Shown here: positions 18,664-26,777 of the stretch, in pieces
Layout of the letters: the number at the start of each line of letters is the position of its first letter
Position numbering within the stretch: the stretch's first letter is position 1
Source: Neptuniibacter sp. CAU 1671
GTDB taxonomy: Bacteria > Pseudomonadota > Gammaproteobacteria > Pseudomonadales > Balneatricaceae
Length of the DNA stretch: 64,000 bases
NCBI RefSeq assembly: GCF_029222905.1
Contig: NZ_JARHUE010000005.1
Span: forward strand, 1 to 64,000
Direction: 5' to 3'
Notes under the pieces: generated by a model
Seen by the model: the letters and a program-made list of their open reading frames with translations, nothing else
What the model was told of the DNA's origin: nothing
Database searches by the model: none
Program-made: the position numbers and the translations under genes

Positions 18664-18674
18664 AACTTCCCGTT

Positions 18675-19562
18675 ATGACGGCCGTGAATTACGTCGGACG
18701 TTTTGCTCCCTCCCCTACCGGCGCTCTGCATTTTGGCTCCCTGCTGGCGGCTTTAGCCAGTTTTCTTGATGCCCGTGCACAACAGGGCGAATGGCTATTG
18801 CGCATAGAGAATCTTGATCCTGCCCGCGAGCAACCCGAAGCGAAAGCTCAATTTCCATTTGTTCTGGAAGCATTTGGCATGTTCTGGGATGGACCGATTG
18901 TCTATCAAAGTGACCGCCTAGCCTTCTACGAAGAAGCGCTCTGCAAGCTAAGTTCACATCACCTGACGTATCCCTGCAGCTGTTCACGCAAAGAGATCCA
19001 GACCAGAACCCACAGCGGACTGTATGATCGCCACTGCCTGCTGCATGGCCCGACGCCGCATAAAAGAGCAGGTTACCGTCTGCAGTGCAGCTCTGGCGGC
19101 ATCTGCTTTACCGACCGCATTCAAGGCACCCGCTGTTTTGATCTGTCACAAGAGAGCGGTGACTTTATTTTAAAACGCCGTGACGGCTTATTCGCGTATC
19201 AGTTAGCCGTTGTTGTAGATGATCATTTACAGGGTATTACGCATGTCGTACGCGGCAGCGATCTGCTGACTGAAACACCCCGCCAGATTCAGTTACAACG
19301 TTATTTGGGTTACCAAACACCTGACTATGCCCATATCCCAATAGCAAGCAATGCAACAGGCCAGAAACTCAGCAAACAAACAGCGGCAACCGCACTGGAT
19401 ACAAAGCGGCCCGAGAGCCAACTCATCCGAGCACTGCAGCATCTGGACCAGGCTCCACCACCCGAACTGATGAGCGAAAAGACCTCTGACATAATCAACT
19501 GGGCGATCCGGAATTGGCGGCCGCAACAGATCCAAAGAACTGAAAGAAAAGCAGTTTTTTGA
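18675..19562 (+). CDS. gluQ: glutamyl-Q tRNA(Asp) synthetase
   Basis: Attaches glutamate to queuosine-34 of tRNA-Asp. The 295-aa product is a truncated GluRS without the anticodon-binding domain. It has FAPSPTGALHFGSL (HIGH equivalent), the zinc site in YPCSCSRKE with a following CLLHG, and QKLSKQ in place of KMSKS. The dksA-gluQ arrangement is the usual one for this gene. The start ATG has no strong ribosome binding site and follows directly after the hairpin at 18633-18663. Confidence 0.93.
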   Translation: MTAVNYVGRFAPSPTGALHFGSLLAALASFLDARAQQGEWLLRIENLDPAREQPEAKAQFPFVLEAFGMFWDGPIVYQSDRLAFYEEALCKLSSHHLTYPCSCSRKEIQTRTHSGLYDRHCLLHGPTPHKRAGYRLQCSSGGICFTDRIQGTRCFDLSQESGDFILKRRDGLFAYQLAVVVDDHLQGITHVVRGSDLLTETPRQIQLQRYLGYQTPDYAHIPIASNATGQKLSKQTAATALDTKRPESQLIRALQHLDQAPPPELMSEKTSDIINWAIRNWRPQQIQRTERKAVF

Positions 19563-19802
19563 GCCATTTTGTTGTTTTTATGCACCGCAAAAAAATAACT
19601 TTTTTTTCGCAAATAAATACCTAATCCGAAAGTTAACCCTTTGGATTAATAAATTTTATTCAACTAAAACAATAGATTACCGACTTTAGTCATATAGACT
19701 TCAAGATAAAACCTAAAGCCTTACTACTGTGCTTTGCAACATGAAAAAATATACGACTAAAGTTGTTTGCTACCCTCGGAAAACTCCTGTTATAGTGGCC
19801 TC
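19563..19802. promoter_or_regulatory. AT-rich upstream region with two dyads
   Basis: This non-coding stretch follows gluQ. An A7/T8 stem near 19587-19610 may end gluQ transcription. A 10-bp dyad with one bulge lies at 19622-19648 (TAATCC-G-AAAG, loop TTAACC, CTTTGGATTA). A spaced inverted repeat has arms at 19681-19695 and 19751-19765 that match at 13 of 15 positions around the core ACTTTAGTC. The right arm ends one base before the -35 of the promoter below, so an operator or activator site is plausible. Confidence 0.45.
19767..19796 (+). promoter_or_regulatory. sigma70-like promoter of the candidate CrcZ-type RNA
   Basis: TTGCTA (19767-19772), 18 bases, then TATAGT (19791-19796), with GGCC just after. 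The predicted transcript start is near 19803. No sigma54 (-24/-12) element, as reported for Pseudomonas crcZ, is visible. Confidence 0.5.
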
Positions 19803-20000
19803 CGAAAACAACAAGAAGCATGCTTTGAAACATGCACCATAATAAAAATAAAAATAGGTTGTATGCGTAAAAGCCCCGCCTCGAATAAAAATAAAAATGA
19901 GGCTTGAATAGCAGATCGTAGAGCAGCACAGCGAACTATAGCTCTACAATAAAAATAAAAAGTGGGAAATAACGTTGTCCCCTGATGTGCGATCTGCTCC
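19803..20000 (+). ncRNA. candidate CrcZ-like Hfq/Crc-binding small RNA
   Basis: About 200 nt of non-coding RNA between gluQ and pcnB, where Pseudomonas carries crcZ. What is seen: four ARN-triplet tracts at 19807-19818, 19841-19858, 19884-19898 and 19948-19962, each containing AAnAAnAA. The last three share the core AATAAAAATAAAAA. Hairpins alternate with the tracts: GCATG/CATGC (19818-19835), GCCTC/GAGGC (19878-19903, tract in the loop) and GTAGAGC/GCTCTAC (19918-19947). A 9-bp long-range pair joins 19910-19918 to 19990-19998. Known: ARN repeats bind the distal face of Hfq, and CrcZ sequesters Hfq/Crc by such motifs. Inferred: this is a carbon-regulation sponge RNA. The 3' end is uncertain because there is no clear terminator; read-through into pcnB is possible. 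Confidence 0.6.
19841..19962 (+). repeat. three identical A-rich (ARN) tracts
   Basis: The 14-nt core AATAAAAATAAAAA occurs at 19841-19854, 19884-19897 and 19948-19961, at about 43- and 64-base intervals. Each copy is followed closely by a G-rich triplet (AGG, GAGG, GTGGG). The spacers are unrelated and fold into hairpins, so this is not CRISPR or a simple tandem repeat. Confidence 0.9.
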
Positions 20001-20127
20001 CCATCCCCCCCTTCTGTAACTTCTATCCACCCGACTTATTAGCTTAAGGTTTTACTTATACCGTATCGGTATCGGTGTTATCATGCGCAGCCTGAAACCC
20101 TGAGCGACTGCAGTTTTATTCAAATCA

Positions 20128-21534
20128 ATGGGCAGACCACTTATCCAAACAATTATCTCCCGTCTTCGCGGACTACTGGGTTCTTCTCAGCAGAATACGC
20201 CCGTAACAGCGGACGCTATCGACTTTGGCAAACGCCTTATCCCGGAAACTGAACATCGTATTCCCCGCCGTTTGCTGGATGATAACGCCCTGAAAGTTGC
20301 CTATCGTCTGCAGGACAGTGGCTTTGAGGGTTATCTGGTTGGCGGTTGCATCCGAGACTTGTTACTGAACAAGTCTCCCAAAGACTTTGATGTCGCTACC
20401 GATGCTCATCCGGAGCAGGCCGCTGAACTGTTTCGCCGTTCGCGTCTGATTGGCCGCCGATTCAAGCTGGTTCATGTCCGCTTTGGCCGAGACCTGATTG
20501 AGGTCGCCACCTTCCGCACCAGCCACGACAACCTGTCTGAAGAAGAAAATCAGGACGCCAAACAATGTGACAGCGGCATGATCCTGCGTGACAACGTCTA
20601 TGGCACCATGGAAGATGACGCGTTGCGACGTGATTTTACGGTCAACGCTCTCTATTACTGCCCTAAAGACCATTGTGTTTATGACTTTGCCAATGGCTAT
20701 CAGGACCTGCAGCAGAAAAGACTCCGCATTATTGGCAATCCCGATGCGCGCTACCGGGAAGACCCGGTGCGCATGTTACGTGCCGCCCGCTTTGCCGGCA
20801 AACTTGGCTTCACCATTGAACCGGCCAGTGAAAAACCGATTTTTGAACTGGGTCACCTGCTAGGCAAGATCGCGCCTGCTCGCCTGTTTGATGAAACACT
20901 AAAATTGTTTCAATCAGGTCACGCGGTCGAGTCTTATCAGGAACTTCGCCGACTCCAGCTGTTTGAATACCTGTTTCCACAGTTGGAGCAGCTACTCAAA
21001 CAAAACGACCCAAATTTGCCGGTTGATACACTGGTTCTGAATGCACTGAGCAACACTGACCGTCGACTGGCTCAGAACAAAAGCGTAACTCCTGCATTCC
21101 TGTTTGCCGCACTGCTGTGGTATCCAACCCAGTTGCGCATGGAAAAACTGATCCGCGAACAGAATATGCCTCAGCTACCGGCATTACATGAAGCGGCCAA
21201 CCAGGTTCTATCTGCCCAGGTTCGCTCTACTGCCATTCCCCGTCGTTTCTCTACTCCGTTGCGTGAGATCTGGGAACTGCAATTACGCCTGAGCCGACAG
21301 AGTGAAAAAGCGGCCGCCCGCACCTTTGAGCATCCTCGTTTCAGAGCGGCCTATGATCTTCTGTTACTGCGTGAAAACAGCGGCGAACCACTAAACGGCC
21401 TGAGCCAGTGGTGGACCGACTACCAAACAGCCAACCCGGAACAGCGTCATTCCATGAGCCAGGAACCGGAAAAAGCAACGCGTCCCAAGCGACGTCGTCG
21501 CAGACGGCCGAGCAACAGCCCGGCAAATGACTGA
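20128..21534 (+). CDS. pcnB: poly(A) polymerase I
   Basis: Adds 3' poly(A) tails that mark RNAs for decay. The 468-aa product has the nucleotidyltransferase core: GYLVGGCIRDLLLNKSPKDFDVATDAHPE (seen as VGGCIRDLLL and KDFDVATDA), RRDFTVNALYY and the RNA-binding RFAGKLGF. It ends with a very basic tail (RPKRRRRRRPSNS), as in E. coli PcnB. There is no recognisable ribosome binding site before the ATG at 20128, so translation may depend on upstream RNA structure. It overlaps folK by eight bases. Confidence 0.94.
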   Translation: MGRPLIQTIISRLRGLLGSSQQNTPVTADAIDFGKRLIPETEHRIPRRLLDDNALKVAYRLQDSGFEGYLVGGCIRDLLLNKSPKDFDVATDAHPEQAAELFRRSRLIGRRFKLVHVRFGRDLIEVATFRTSHDNLSEEENQDAKQCDSGMILRDNVYGTMEDDALRRDFTVNALYYCPKDHCVYDFANGYQDLQQKRLRIIGNPDARYREDPVRMLRAARFAGKLGFTIEPASEKPIFELGHLLGKIAPARLFDETLKLFQSGHAVESYQELRRLQLFEYLFPQLEQLLKQNDPNLPVDTLVLNALSNTDRRLAQNKSVTPAFLFAALLWYPTQLRMEKLIREQNMPQLPALHEAANQVLSAQVRSTAIPRRFSTPLREIWELQLRLSRQSEKAAARTFEHPRFRAAYDLLLLRENSGEPLNGLSQWWTDYQTANPEQRHSMSQEPEKATRPKRRRRRRPSNSPAND

Positions 21535-22018
21535 ATCCGTACTCTGTTACATTGGTCTGGGAAGCAACCTTGACCAGCCGGTCCAGCACGTACAGTGCGC
21601 CCTCGAAGAATTAGCTCTGCTACCGAATACGGTCCTCCTGCAACACTCATCCCTGTACAGTTCAACGCCAGTAGGACCTCAGGATCAACCGGATTTCATC
21701 AATGCGGTAGCTGCTCTTTCAACAAGACTGAGCCCGGATGCATTGCTTGATGAATTGCAAGCATTGGAGCAGGCCCACCAGAGAGTCAGAGAGCGCCACT
21801 GGGGGCCACGTACGCTTGATCTTGATTTACTGCTGTACGGCAATGAGGTGATCGATACAGATCGCCTGAAAGTACCCCATCCCTATATGACAGAGCGCAA
21901 TTTTGTACTCTATCCACTTGCAGAAATCGCACCCATGTGTGAAATTCCCGGCGCAGACACACTGACCACGCTTCTGTCTGGTTGCACGCTGGGCAGCCTA
22001 ACCAAGTTGCAGGTATAA
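21527..22018 (+). CDS. folK: HPPK, hydroxymethyldihydropterin pyrophosphokinase
   Basis: Transfers pyrophosphate from ATP to 6-hydroxymethyl-7,8-dihydropterin in folate synthesis. The 163-aa product has [11 protein letters not shown] at the start, [20 protein letters not shown], the signature [17 protein letters not shown] with the two metal aspartates, and [16 protein letters not shown]. Its start lies inside the end of pcnB (ATGACTGA), suggesting coupling. panB follows after 34 bases. Confidence 0.96.
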   Translation: MTESVLCYIGLGSNLDQPVQHVQCALEELALLPNTVLLQHSSLYSSTPVGPQDQPDFINAVAALSTRLSPDALLDELQALEQAHQRVRERHWGPRTLDLDLLLYGNEVIDTDRLKVPHPYMTERNFVLYPLAEIAPMCEIPGADTLTTLLSGCTLGSLTKLQV

Positions 22019-22052
22019 TTCGCGAACACTCTGCCAACAGGACGCTGAACCC

Positions 22053-22847
22053 ATGAGCACCACCACACTGCACACCCTGTCGACAATGAAACAGCAAGGT
22101 CAGAAATTTGCCGTTCTGACTGCCTATGACGCCTGTTTTGCCCAACTGGTCAGTGAAGCCGGAATCGAGGTCATTCTGGTCGGCGACTCTCTGGGGATGG
22201 TTTTGCAAGGACAGGACAGCACCCTGCCAGTCACCGTCGCAGAGATGGCTTATCACACCGCATCAGTGGCGCGCGGCAATAAGGGCAGCCTGATCATGAG
22301 CGATCTGCCTTTTATGAGTTACGGCACGCCTGAGCAGGCCATGCAGAGCGCCGCCCAGCTGATGCAGGCGGGTGCCAACATGGTCAAACTTGAGGGCGGC
22401 GCATGGCTCGCCGAGACTGTCACCCTTCTGGCTGAACGCGGCGTGCCTGTCTGTGCTCATCTGGGTCTGACGCCTCAAATGGTCAACCAACTGGGCGGCT
22501 ATCGCGTTCAGGGCCGTGATAAAGCATCAGCACAGCAAATGATCAAAGACGCCTGCCTGCTGGAAGAAGCCGGCGCCAGCGTTTTACTACTTGAGTGTGT
22601 TCCTGCGCTGCTGGCCAAAGAGATTACCCTGGCCGTGGATATTCCTGTCATTGGCATTGGTGCCGGACCGGACACCGACGCTCAGGTATTGGTAATGCAT
22701 GACATGCTCGGCATTACACCCGGTCGGCCGCCACGCTTTGTAAAAAATTTCATGGCCGAAAGCGGCGACATCGCCAGCGCATTTTCAGCCTACGCCACTG
22801 CTGTCAAAGATGGCAGCTTTCCCGCGGCAGAACACTGTTTCGAGTAA
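22053..22847 (+). CDS. panB: 3-methyl-2-oxobutanoate hydroxymethyltransferase
   Basis: First committed step of pantothenate synthesis: methylene-THF plus 2-oxoisovalerate gives ketopantoate. The 264-aa TIM barrel shows [26 protein letters not shown] (Mg aspartate), [27 protein letters not shown] and [17 protein letters not shown]. Catalytic glutamate is in LLECVPA. It is second-to-last in the pcnB-folK-panB-panC run; AGGA precedes the ATG. Confidence 0.96.
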   Translation: MSTTTLHTLSTMKQQGQKFAVLTAYDACFAQLVSEAGIEVILVGDSLGMVLQGQDSTLPVTVAEMAYHTASVARGNKGSLIMSDLPFMSYGTPEQAMQSAAQLMQAGANMVKLEGGAWLAETVTLLAERGVPVCAHLGLTPQMVNQLGGYRVQGRDKASAQQMIKDACLLEEAGASVLLLECVPALLAKEITLAVDIPVIGIGAGPDTDAQVLVMHDMLGITPGRPPRFVKNFMAESGDIASAFSAYATAVKDGSFPAAEHCFE

Positions 22848-22856
22848 CCTGTTGTT

Positions 22857-23705
22857 ATGAAAACCCTGCACAGTATCCAGGCACTGCGCGATGAGCTTGC
22901 TGTTTATCGCCGGGCAGGCAAAAAAATTGGTTTGGTGCCCACCATGGGCAACCTGCACGAAGGTCACCTGCAACTGATCGATCTCGCCAAACAACATGCG
23001 GATATCGTCGTAGCCACAATCTTTGTTAATCCGCTGCAGTTTGGTGCCGGTGAAGACCTGGATAAATACCCGCGCACCCTGGCGGATGATCAGGATAAAT
23101 TGACTCGTCAGGGCTGTGATTTCCTGTTTGCGCCGACTGAAGACGAAATGTATCCCAACGGCCGCTCAGCCCAGACTCAGGTGTCCGTTCCGGCCATTTC
23201 TGATCTGCACTGTGGCGCCAGTCGACCCGGGCACTTTACCGGTGTCGCCACAGTCGTCTGCAAACTGTTTGGCATTGCTCAACCGGATGTGGCTGTATTT
23301 GGTGAAAAGGATTATCAGCAGTTGATGGTGATTCGCCAGATGGCCGCCGACCTGTGTATTCCTGTCAACATCGTTGGTGCTCCCATTGCCCGTAACGCCG
23401 ACGGGCTGGCCCTGAGCTCTCGCAATGGCTATCTGAGCGACGATGAAAAAGCCCGCGCTATCGCACTCAGAGCGACCCTGAATCAGACTGCTCAGGCACT
23501 CAAAGCCGGCGAGAAAGATTTCGCCCGGTTGCAGGAAACGGCACAGCAACAACTGGAAACTCAGGGTTTCCGCAGAGATTATTACATGATCTGCCGTCAG
23601 ACCGATCTGCAGCCTGCTACCGCCACTGACAACAAGCTGGTGATTCTGGCCGCGGCGCACATGGGTCCGGCCCGTTTAATTGATAATCTCGAAGTCAGTT
23701 TCTGA
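22857..23705 (+). CDS. panC: pantothenate synthetase
   Basis: Condenses pantoate and beta-alanine with ATP. The 282-aa product has the nucleotidyl-transfer HIGH-type motif in VPTMGNLHEGHLQLI, FVNPLQFGAGEDLDKYP, the GEKDYQQL loop and SSRNGYLS (KMSKS-like). It follows panB after nine bases and ends the pantothenate operon; a GC-rich hairpin lies 56 bases downstream. Confidence 0.96.
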   Translation: MKTLHSIQALRDELAVYRRAGKKIGLVPTMGNLHEGHLQLIDLAKQHADIVVATIFVNPLQFGAGEDLDKYPRTLADDQDKLTRQGCDFLFAPTEDEMYPNGRSAQTQVSVPAISDLHCGASRPGHFTGVATVVCKLFGIAQPDVAVFGEKDYQQLMVIRQMAADLCIPVNIVGAPIARNADGLALSSRNGYLSDDEKARAIALRATLNQTAQALKAGEKDFARLQETAQQQLETQGFRRDYYMICRQTDLQPATATDNKLVILAAAHMGPARLIDNLEVSF

Positions 23706-24117
23706 CACACCTTATACCCTGCAAAACCTGCTGCATTTGTGCTGCGCCAAAAGTACATAACCGCCGCTACCAGCGGCGGTGACTCAGTTTTACTCTTAAG
23801 TGGTCTTTTCCACACCCTGCCAACCTGTTACTTTTAAATTCAGGGTGATTACGGTGCATCTGTGACACAGGTCAGTTACCTGCATACCGCTACGGTTGAC
23901 AAAATCCGGAGCAATACGCAGACTGCAAATTCGTAAGCACTGCAGCGCACAAAATAAATTCAATTCCAGCCGCAGCGGTTTACCCAAAAAGCATTTTTAA
24001 CCCGGTGGGGGTGCAGATTAATCCGGTCCAAGAGATGCTTTTTAGCTCACTATCCGAGTCATCCAAGAGAATTCACTCTGCGTGAACATATACACTCAAG
24101 CTTAAGAGGCATTAAGA
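23706..24117. other. 412-base non-coding gap before the thiolase gene
   Basis: It holds a terminator-like hairpin, CCGCCGCT-ACC-AGCGGCGG at 23761-23779 (weak T tract after it). There is a CTGTGACACAG dyad around 23860 and an isolated TTGACA near 23897 without a clear -10. No convincing gene is seen on either strand. The thiolase ATG at 24118 is preceded by AAGAGG. The rest shows nothing I can interpret. Confidence 0.5.
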
Positions 24118-25299
24118 ATGCGTGATGTAGTTATTGTAGCTGCCGGTCGTACAGCTGTTGGTACCTTTGGTGGATCCCTGTCTCAAATCCCCGCTTCTGA
24201 TCTAGGCGCTACCGTGATTAAAGGTCTGCTGGAGAAAACCGGAATCGATCCTAACCAGGTAGATGAAGTTATCATGGGTCAGGTGCTGACTGCTGGCTGC
24301 GGCCAGAACCCAGCGCGCCAGGCGTGTCTGAATGCCGGCCTGCCAAAAGAAGTGTCTGCCATTACCATCAACAAAGTCTGTGGTTCTGGCCTTAAAGCTG
24401 TTCAGATGGCAGCTCAGGCGATTCGCTGCGGCGACGCTGACATTATTGTTGCCGGTGGCCAGGAGAACATGAGCCTGTCCCCGCACGTACTGCCTAATTC
24501 CCGTAACGGTTCCCGCATGGGTGACTGGAAAATGGTTGATACCATGATCAAAGACGGCCTGTGGGATGCGTTCAATGATTACCACATGGGTATCACCACC
24601 GAAAACATCGTTGAAAAGTACGGTTTCACCCGTGAAGAGCAGGATGCATTTGCTGCAGCCTCTCAGAACAAAGCCGAAGCAGCGGTCACTTCTGGCCGTT
24701 TTAAAGACGAAATCATCCCGGTCACGATTCCTCAGCGCAAAGGCGACCCGATCGTTTTTGATACCGATGAGCAGCCTCGTTTTGGCTGTACCGCTGAAGC
24801 GCTGGGCAAACTGCGTCCAGCATTCAAGAAAGACGGTACAGTAACTGCCGGTAACTCTTCTACCATCAACGATGGTGCTGCAGCCGTGATCGTGTGCTCT
24901 GCAGAAAAAGCGGCTGAACTGGGTCTGCCAGTGCTGGCCAAGATTGCAGGTTACGCTTCTGCGGGTGTTGATCCATCCATCATGGGTACCGGACCTATCT
25001 GCGCTACGCAGAAAGCACTGGCTAAAGCAGGCTGGGCAGTTGAAGACCTTGAACTGGTTGAAGCCAACGAAGCATTTGCCGCTCAGGCTATGTCCGTGAA
25101 TAAAGATCTGGGCTGGAACACTGATATCGTAAACGTAAACGGCGGTGCAATTGCTCTGGGTCACCCAATTGGTGCTTCAGGTTGCCGTGTATTCGTTAGC
25201 CTGCTGCACGAAATGGCCAAACGCGATGCCAAAAAAGGCCTGGCAACACTGTGTATCGGTGGCGGCATGGGTACTGCGCTGGCAGTTGAACGCAGCTAA
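24118..25299 (+). CDS. acetyl-CoA acetyltransferase (PhaA/AtoB-type thiolase)
   Basis: Condenses two acetyl-CoA to acetoacetyl-CoA, or the reverse. The 393-aa product has the acyl-accepting cysteine in [13 protein letters not shown] (about residue 88), the NEAFAAQAM and [14 protein letters not shown] histidine regions, and the second active cysteine in [11 protein letters not shown]. The sequence is of the biosynthetic PhaA/AtoB class. No phaB, phaC or bktB is nearby, so a role in polyhydroxybutyrate synthesis is only possible. Codon use is strongly biased to preferred codons, suggesting high expression. It ends at a strong shared terminator. Confidence 0.92.
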   Translation: MRDVVIVAAGRTAVGTFGGSLSQIPASDLGATVIKGLLEKTGIDPNQVDEVIMGQVLTAGCGQNPARQACLNAGLPKEVSAITINKVCGSGLKAVQMAAQAIRCGDADIIVAGGQENMSLSPHVLPNSRNGSRMGDWKMVDTMIKDGLWDAFNDYHMGITTENIVEKYGFTREEQDAFAAASQNKAEAAVTSGRFKDEIIPVTIPQRKGDPIVFDTDEQPRFGCTAEALGKLRPAFKKDGTVTAGNSSTINDGAAAVIVCSAEKAAELGLPVLAKIAGYASAGVDPSIMGTGPICATQKALAKAGWAVEDLELVEANEAFAAQAMSVNKDLGWNTDIVNVNGGAIALGHPIGASGCRVFVSLLHEMAKRDAKKGLATLCIGGGMGTALAVERS

Positions 25300-25313
25300 G
25301 ACCCGTTACAGAT

Positions 25314-25346
25314 AAAAAAACCGCAGCTTTCGCTGCGGTTTTTTTT
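25314..25346. terminator. bidirectional terminator, thiolase / 131-aa gene
   Basis: CCGCAGC-TTTC-GCTGCGG with seven A before and eight T after. It serves both the thiolase gene and the convergent gene whose stop begins at 25345. Confidence 0.9.
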
Positions 25347-25740
25347 ACTTTCCAAAAATGGATTTGGGTAACAATGCACTAAACCCCGGTAATGACTGCC
25401 AGGGCATAAACATTAATTTGAACATCGTTTCCATCTGCTGTGCCATCTGTGCCTGCCACTGGTCAGCCACATCATAAAACAGCTGCTCATCGGCCTCTGC
25501 GCTGAAGCTTTCATGGGTTAAGTGCCCCTCGGCAAACACAAAACGTTCACCCTTAAGCTGACTTTTATCCCTAGAGAGGCTGATCTCAAGTGTCTGACAT
25601 TCAAAACTCAGCCAGGGAGAGGCGGGCATTCGGCTAATCGTTGCTGGCGAAGCAGACGGCAACGCCGGCAGGATCTCAACTTCAGGTTCAGAGGTGGTCG
25701 ATTGAAGTTTGGGCAAAACAGGCCGGGCAAATCGAGACAT
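25345..25740 (-). CDS. unknown 131-aa protein
   Basis: I do not recognise the family. A Pro/Ser-rich N-terminal third (residues 1-40) is followed by a mixed core and a C-terminal helix rich in Gln and Met (QWQAQMAQQMETMFKLMF). It ends with a hydrophobic PWQSLPGFSALLPKSIFGK. There is no signal peptide. The amphipathic helix and the convergent thiolase gene make a granule-associated (phasin-like) role conceivable, but this is speculation. It shares the terminator at 25314-25346. Confidence 0.6.
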   Translation of the reverse strand: MSRFARPVLPKLQSTTSEPEVEILPALPSASPATISRMPASPWLSFECQTLEISLSRDKSQLKGERFVFAEGHLTHESFSAEADEQLFYDVADQWQAQMAQQMETMFKLMFMPWQSLPGFSALLPKSIFGK

Positions 25741-25822
25741 AACACTGACCTCACTAATTAATAGTTAAGTACAGCCTAGCTCAGATTCTCAATATTTTGC
25801 ACCGCAAAAATTTTCACGTTGA

Positions 25823-26659
25823 TCAGGCTTGAGCAATCGCGCCTTTGCCAATCCCCTCATAAGCCCGTACCAGGACCTGAGATGCTGGATGTTCAGCCTT
25901 GGTTTTAACGGCAAGATGTTCTGCAATTCGCTCAACAGTACTTTCAGAATCAATCAGGTAGCAGACACGCGCAGGCAGAGACAACTCAAATTCCCCCTGC
26001 GGTGCTCGGTAACGGTAGGTATGTTGCGTCTGGTCTGAGGCCACAAGATGGTCAGTGGTGCCAATATAAATATCACGCAGTTGCAGCGACCAGAAATTTT
26101 CCAGTTCAGGTGAACGTTCACCATCCAGGTAGACTTTGATTTTTGAGCGGTGGCCATGTGCGATACGCTGACAATTTCCGTCATGTTGCTGCAGGCCGTG
26201 GCTGTAGTGGTAAAAGTCACCCTCGATCTGTTCCGGCACAAAACGAATGGTCAGGCCTTGCACTTCGGACGGGAACAATGCCAGTAGCTGATCTTGGCAC
26301 CATTCAGCCAGTGACTGCTCGGTAATTTCAGCCGTCTCTATCAGCGTGATCGCCTGCTCAGGTGAACGGCAATAAAACCGCTCTCCCGATGGGTACTGCC
26401 ACTCCACCTCTGTTTGGCCAGCGGCCTGACGACAGGTCAAATTCTGCATGCCGGTTGGCACCACCAGCGCGTGGTCTACAACACGGTCCAGCCATTGTTT
26501 TACCTGTTTTTTGACGATACCAAAATCACAGATCATGCCCTGAGCGTTAAGACTGCCGTCCAGCTCCAGCAAAACCATCCAGGATTCACCCAGCAAACCC
26601 CGTTCCGGGTGCAGGTAGGAAAAATCCACATGAGTAAGGTTATCGACAAAAAGTTTCAC
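25823..26659 (-). CDS. tandem 6-pyruvoyl-tetrahydropterin-synthase-fold protein
   Basis: A QueD/PTPS-related protein of 278 aa that appears to hold two PTPS folds. Half 1 (about residues 1-100) keeps the pterin-side pattern GMICDFGIVKKQVKQW followed by DH, but its HxH zinc motif is replaced by GESW. Half 2 (from about 160) keeps the zinc/cysteine pattern HDGNCQRIAHGHRSKIKV and TTDHL. Whether it acts on carboxytetrahydropterin or another pterin is unknown. GGAG six bases before the GTG at 26657-26659 sets the start; the frame stays open 17 codons further upstream. Confidence 0.7.
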   Translation of the reverse strand: MKLFVDNLTHVDFSYLHPERGLLGESWMVLLELDGSLNAQGMICDFGIVKKQVKQWLDRVVDHALVVPTGMQNLTCRQAAGQTEVEWQYPSGERFYCRSPEQAITLIETAEITEQSLAEWCQDQLLALFPSEVQGLTIRFVPEQIEGDFYHYSHGLQQHDGNCQRIAHGHRSKIKVYLDGERSPELENFWSLQLRDIYIGTTDHLVASDQTQHTYRYRAPQGEFELSLPARVCYLIDSESTVERIAEHLAVKTKAEHPASQVLVRAYEGIGKGAIAQA

Positions 26660-26777
26660 AACAGGCTCCGTTTCAGGGGAGGCGTATCTTAGCGTAAAAC
26701 GACTGTACAAAAAACGTCATTCTCGGCATGCCTGTGCCGCTTGGGTATAATAGGCGTTTTCTGATGAAACTCAGCCC

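Noticed and set aside
19690-19929. 79-codon open frame on the minus strand in the gluQ-pcnB gap
   Set aside because: It is dominated by Phe/Leu/Tyr codons made by the A-rich tracts read backwards and has no ribosome binding site.
19841-19962. Repeats considered as a CRISPR array or simple sequence repeat
   Set aside because: The repeat units are only 14 nt, A-rich and unevenly spaced (43 and 64 bases), with structured spacers; there are no cas genes. An RNA-binding motif explains them better.
24202-25164. 320-codon open frame opposite the thiolase gene
   Set aside because: Shadow of the thiolase; its composition is unlike a real protein and it has no start signals.
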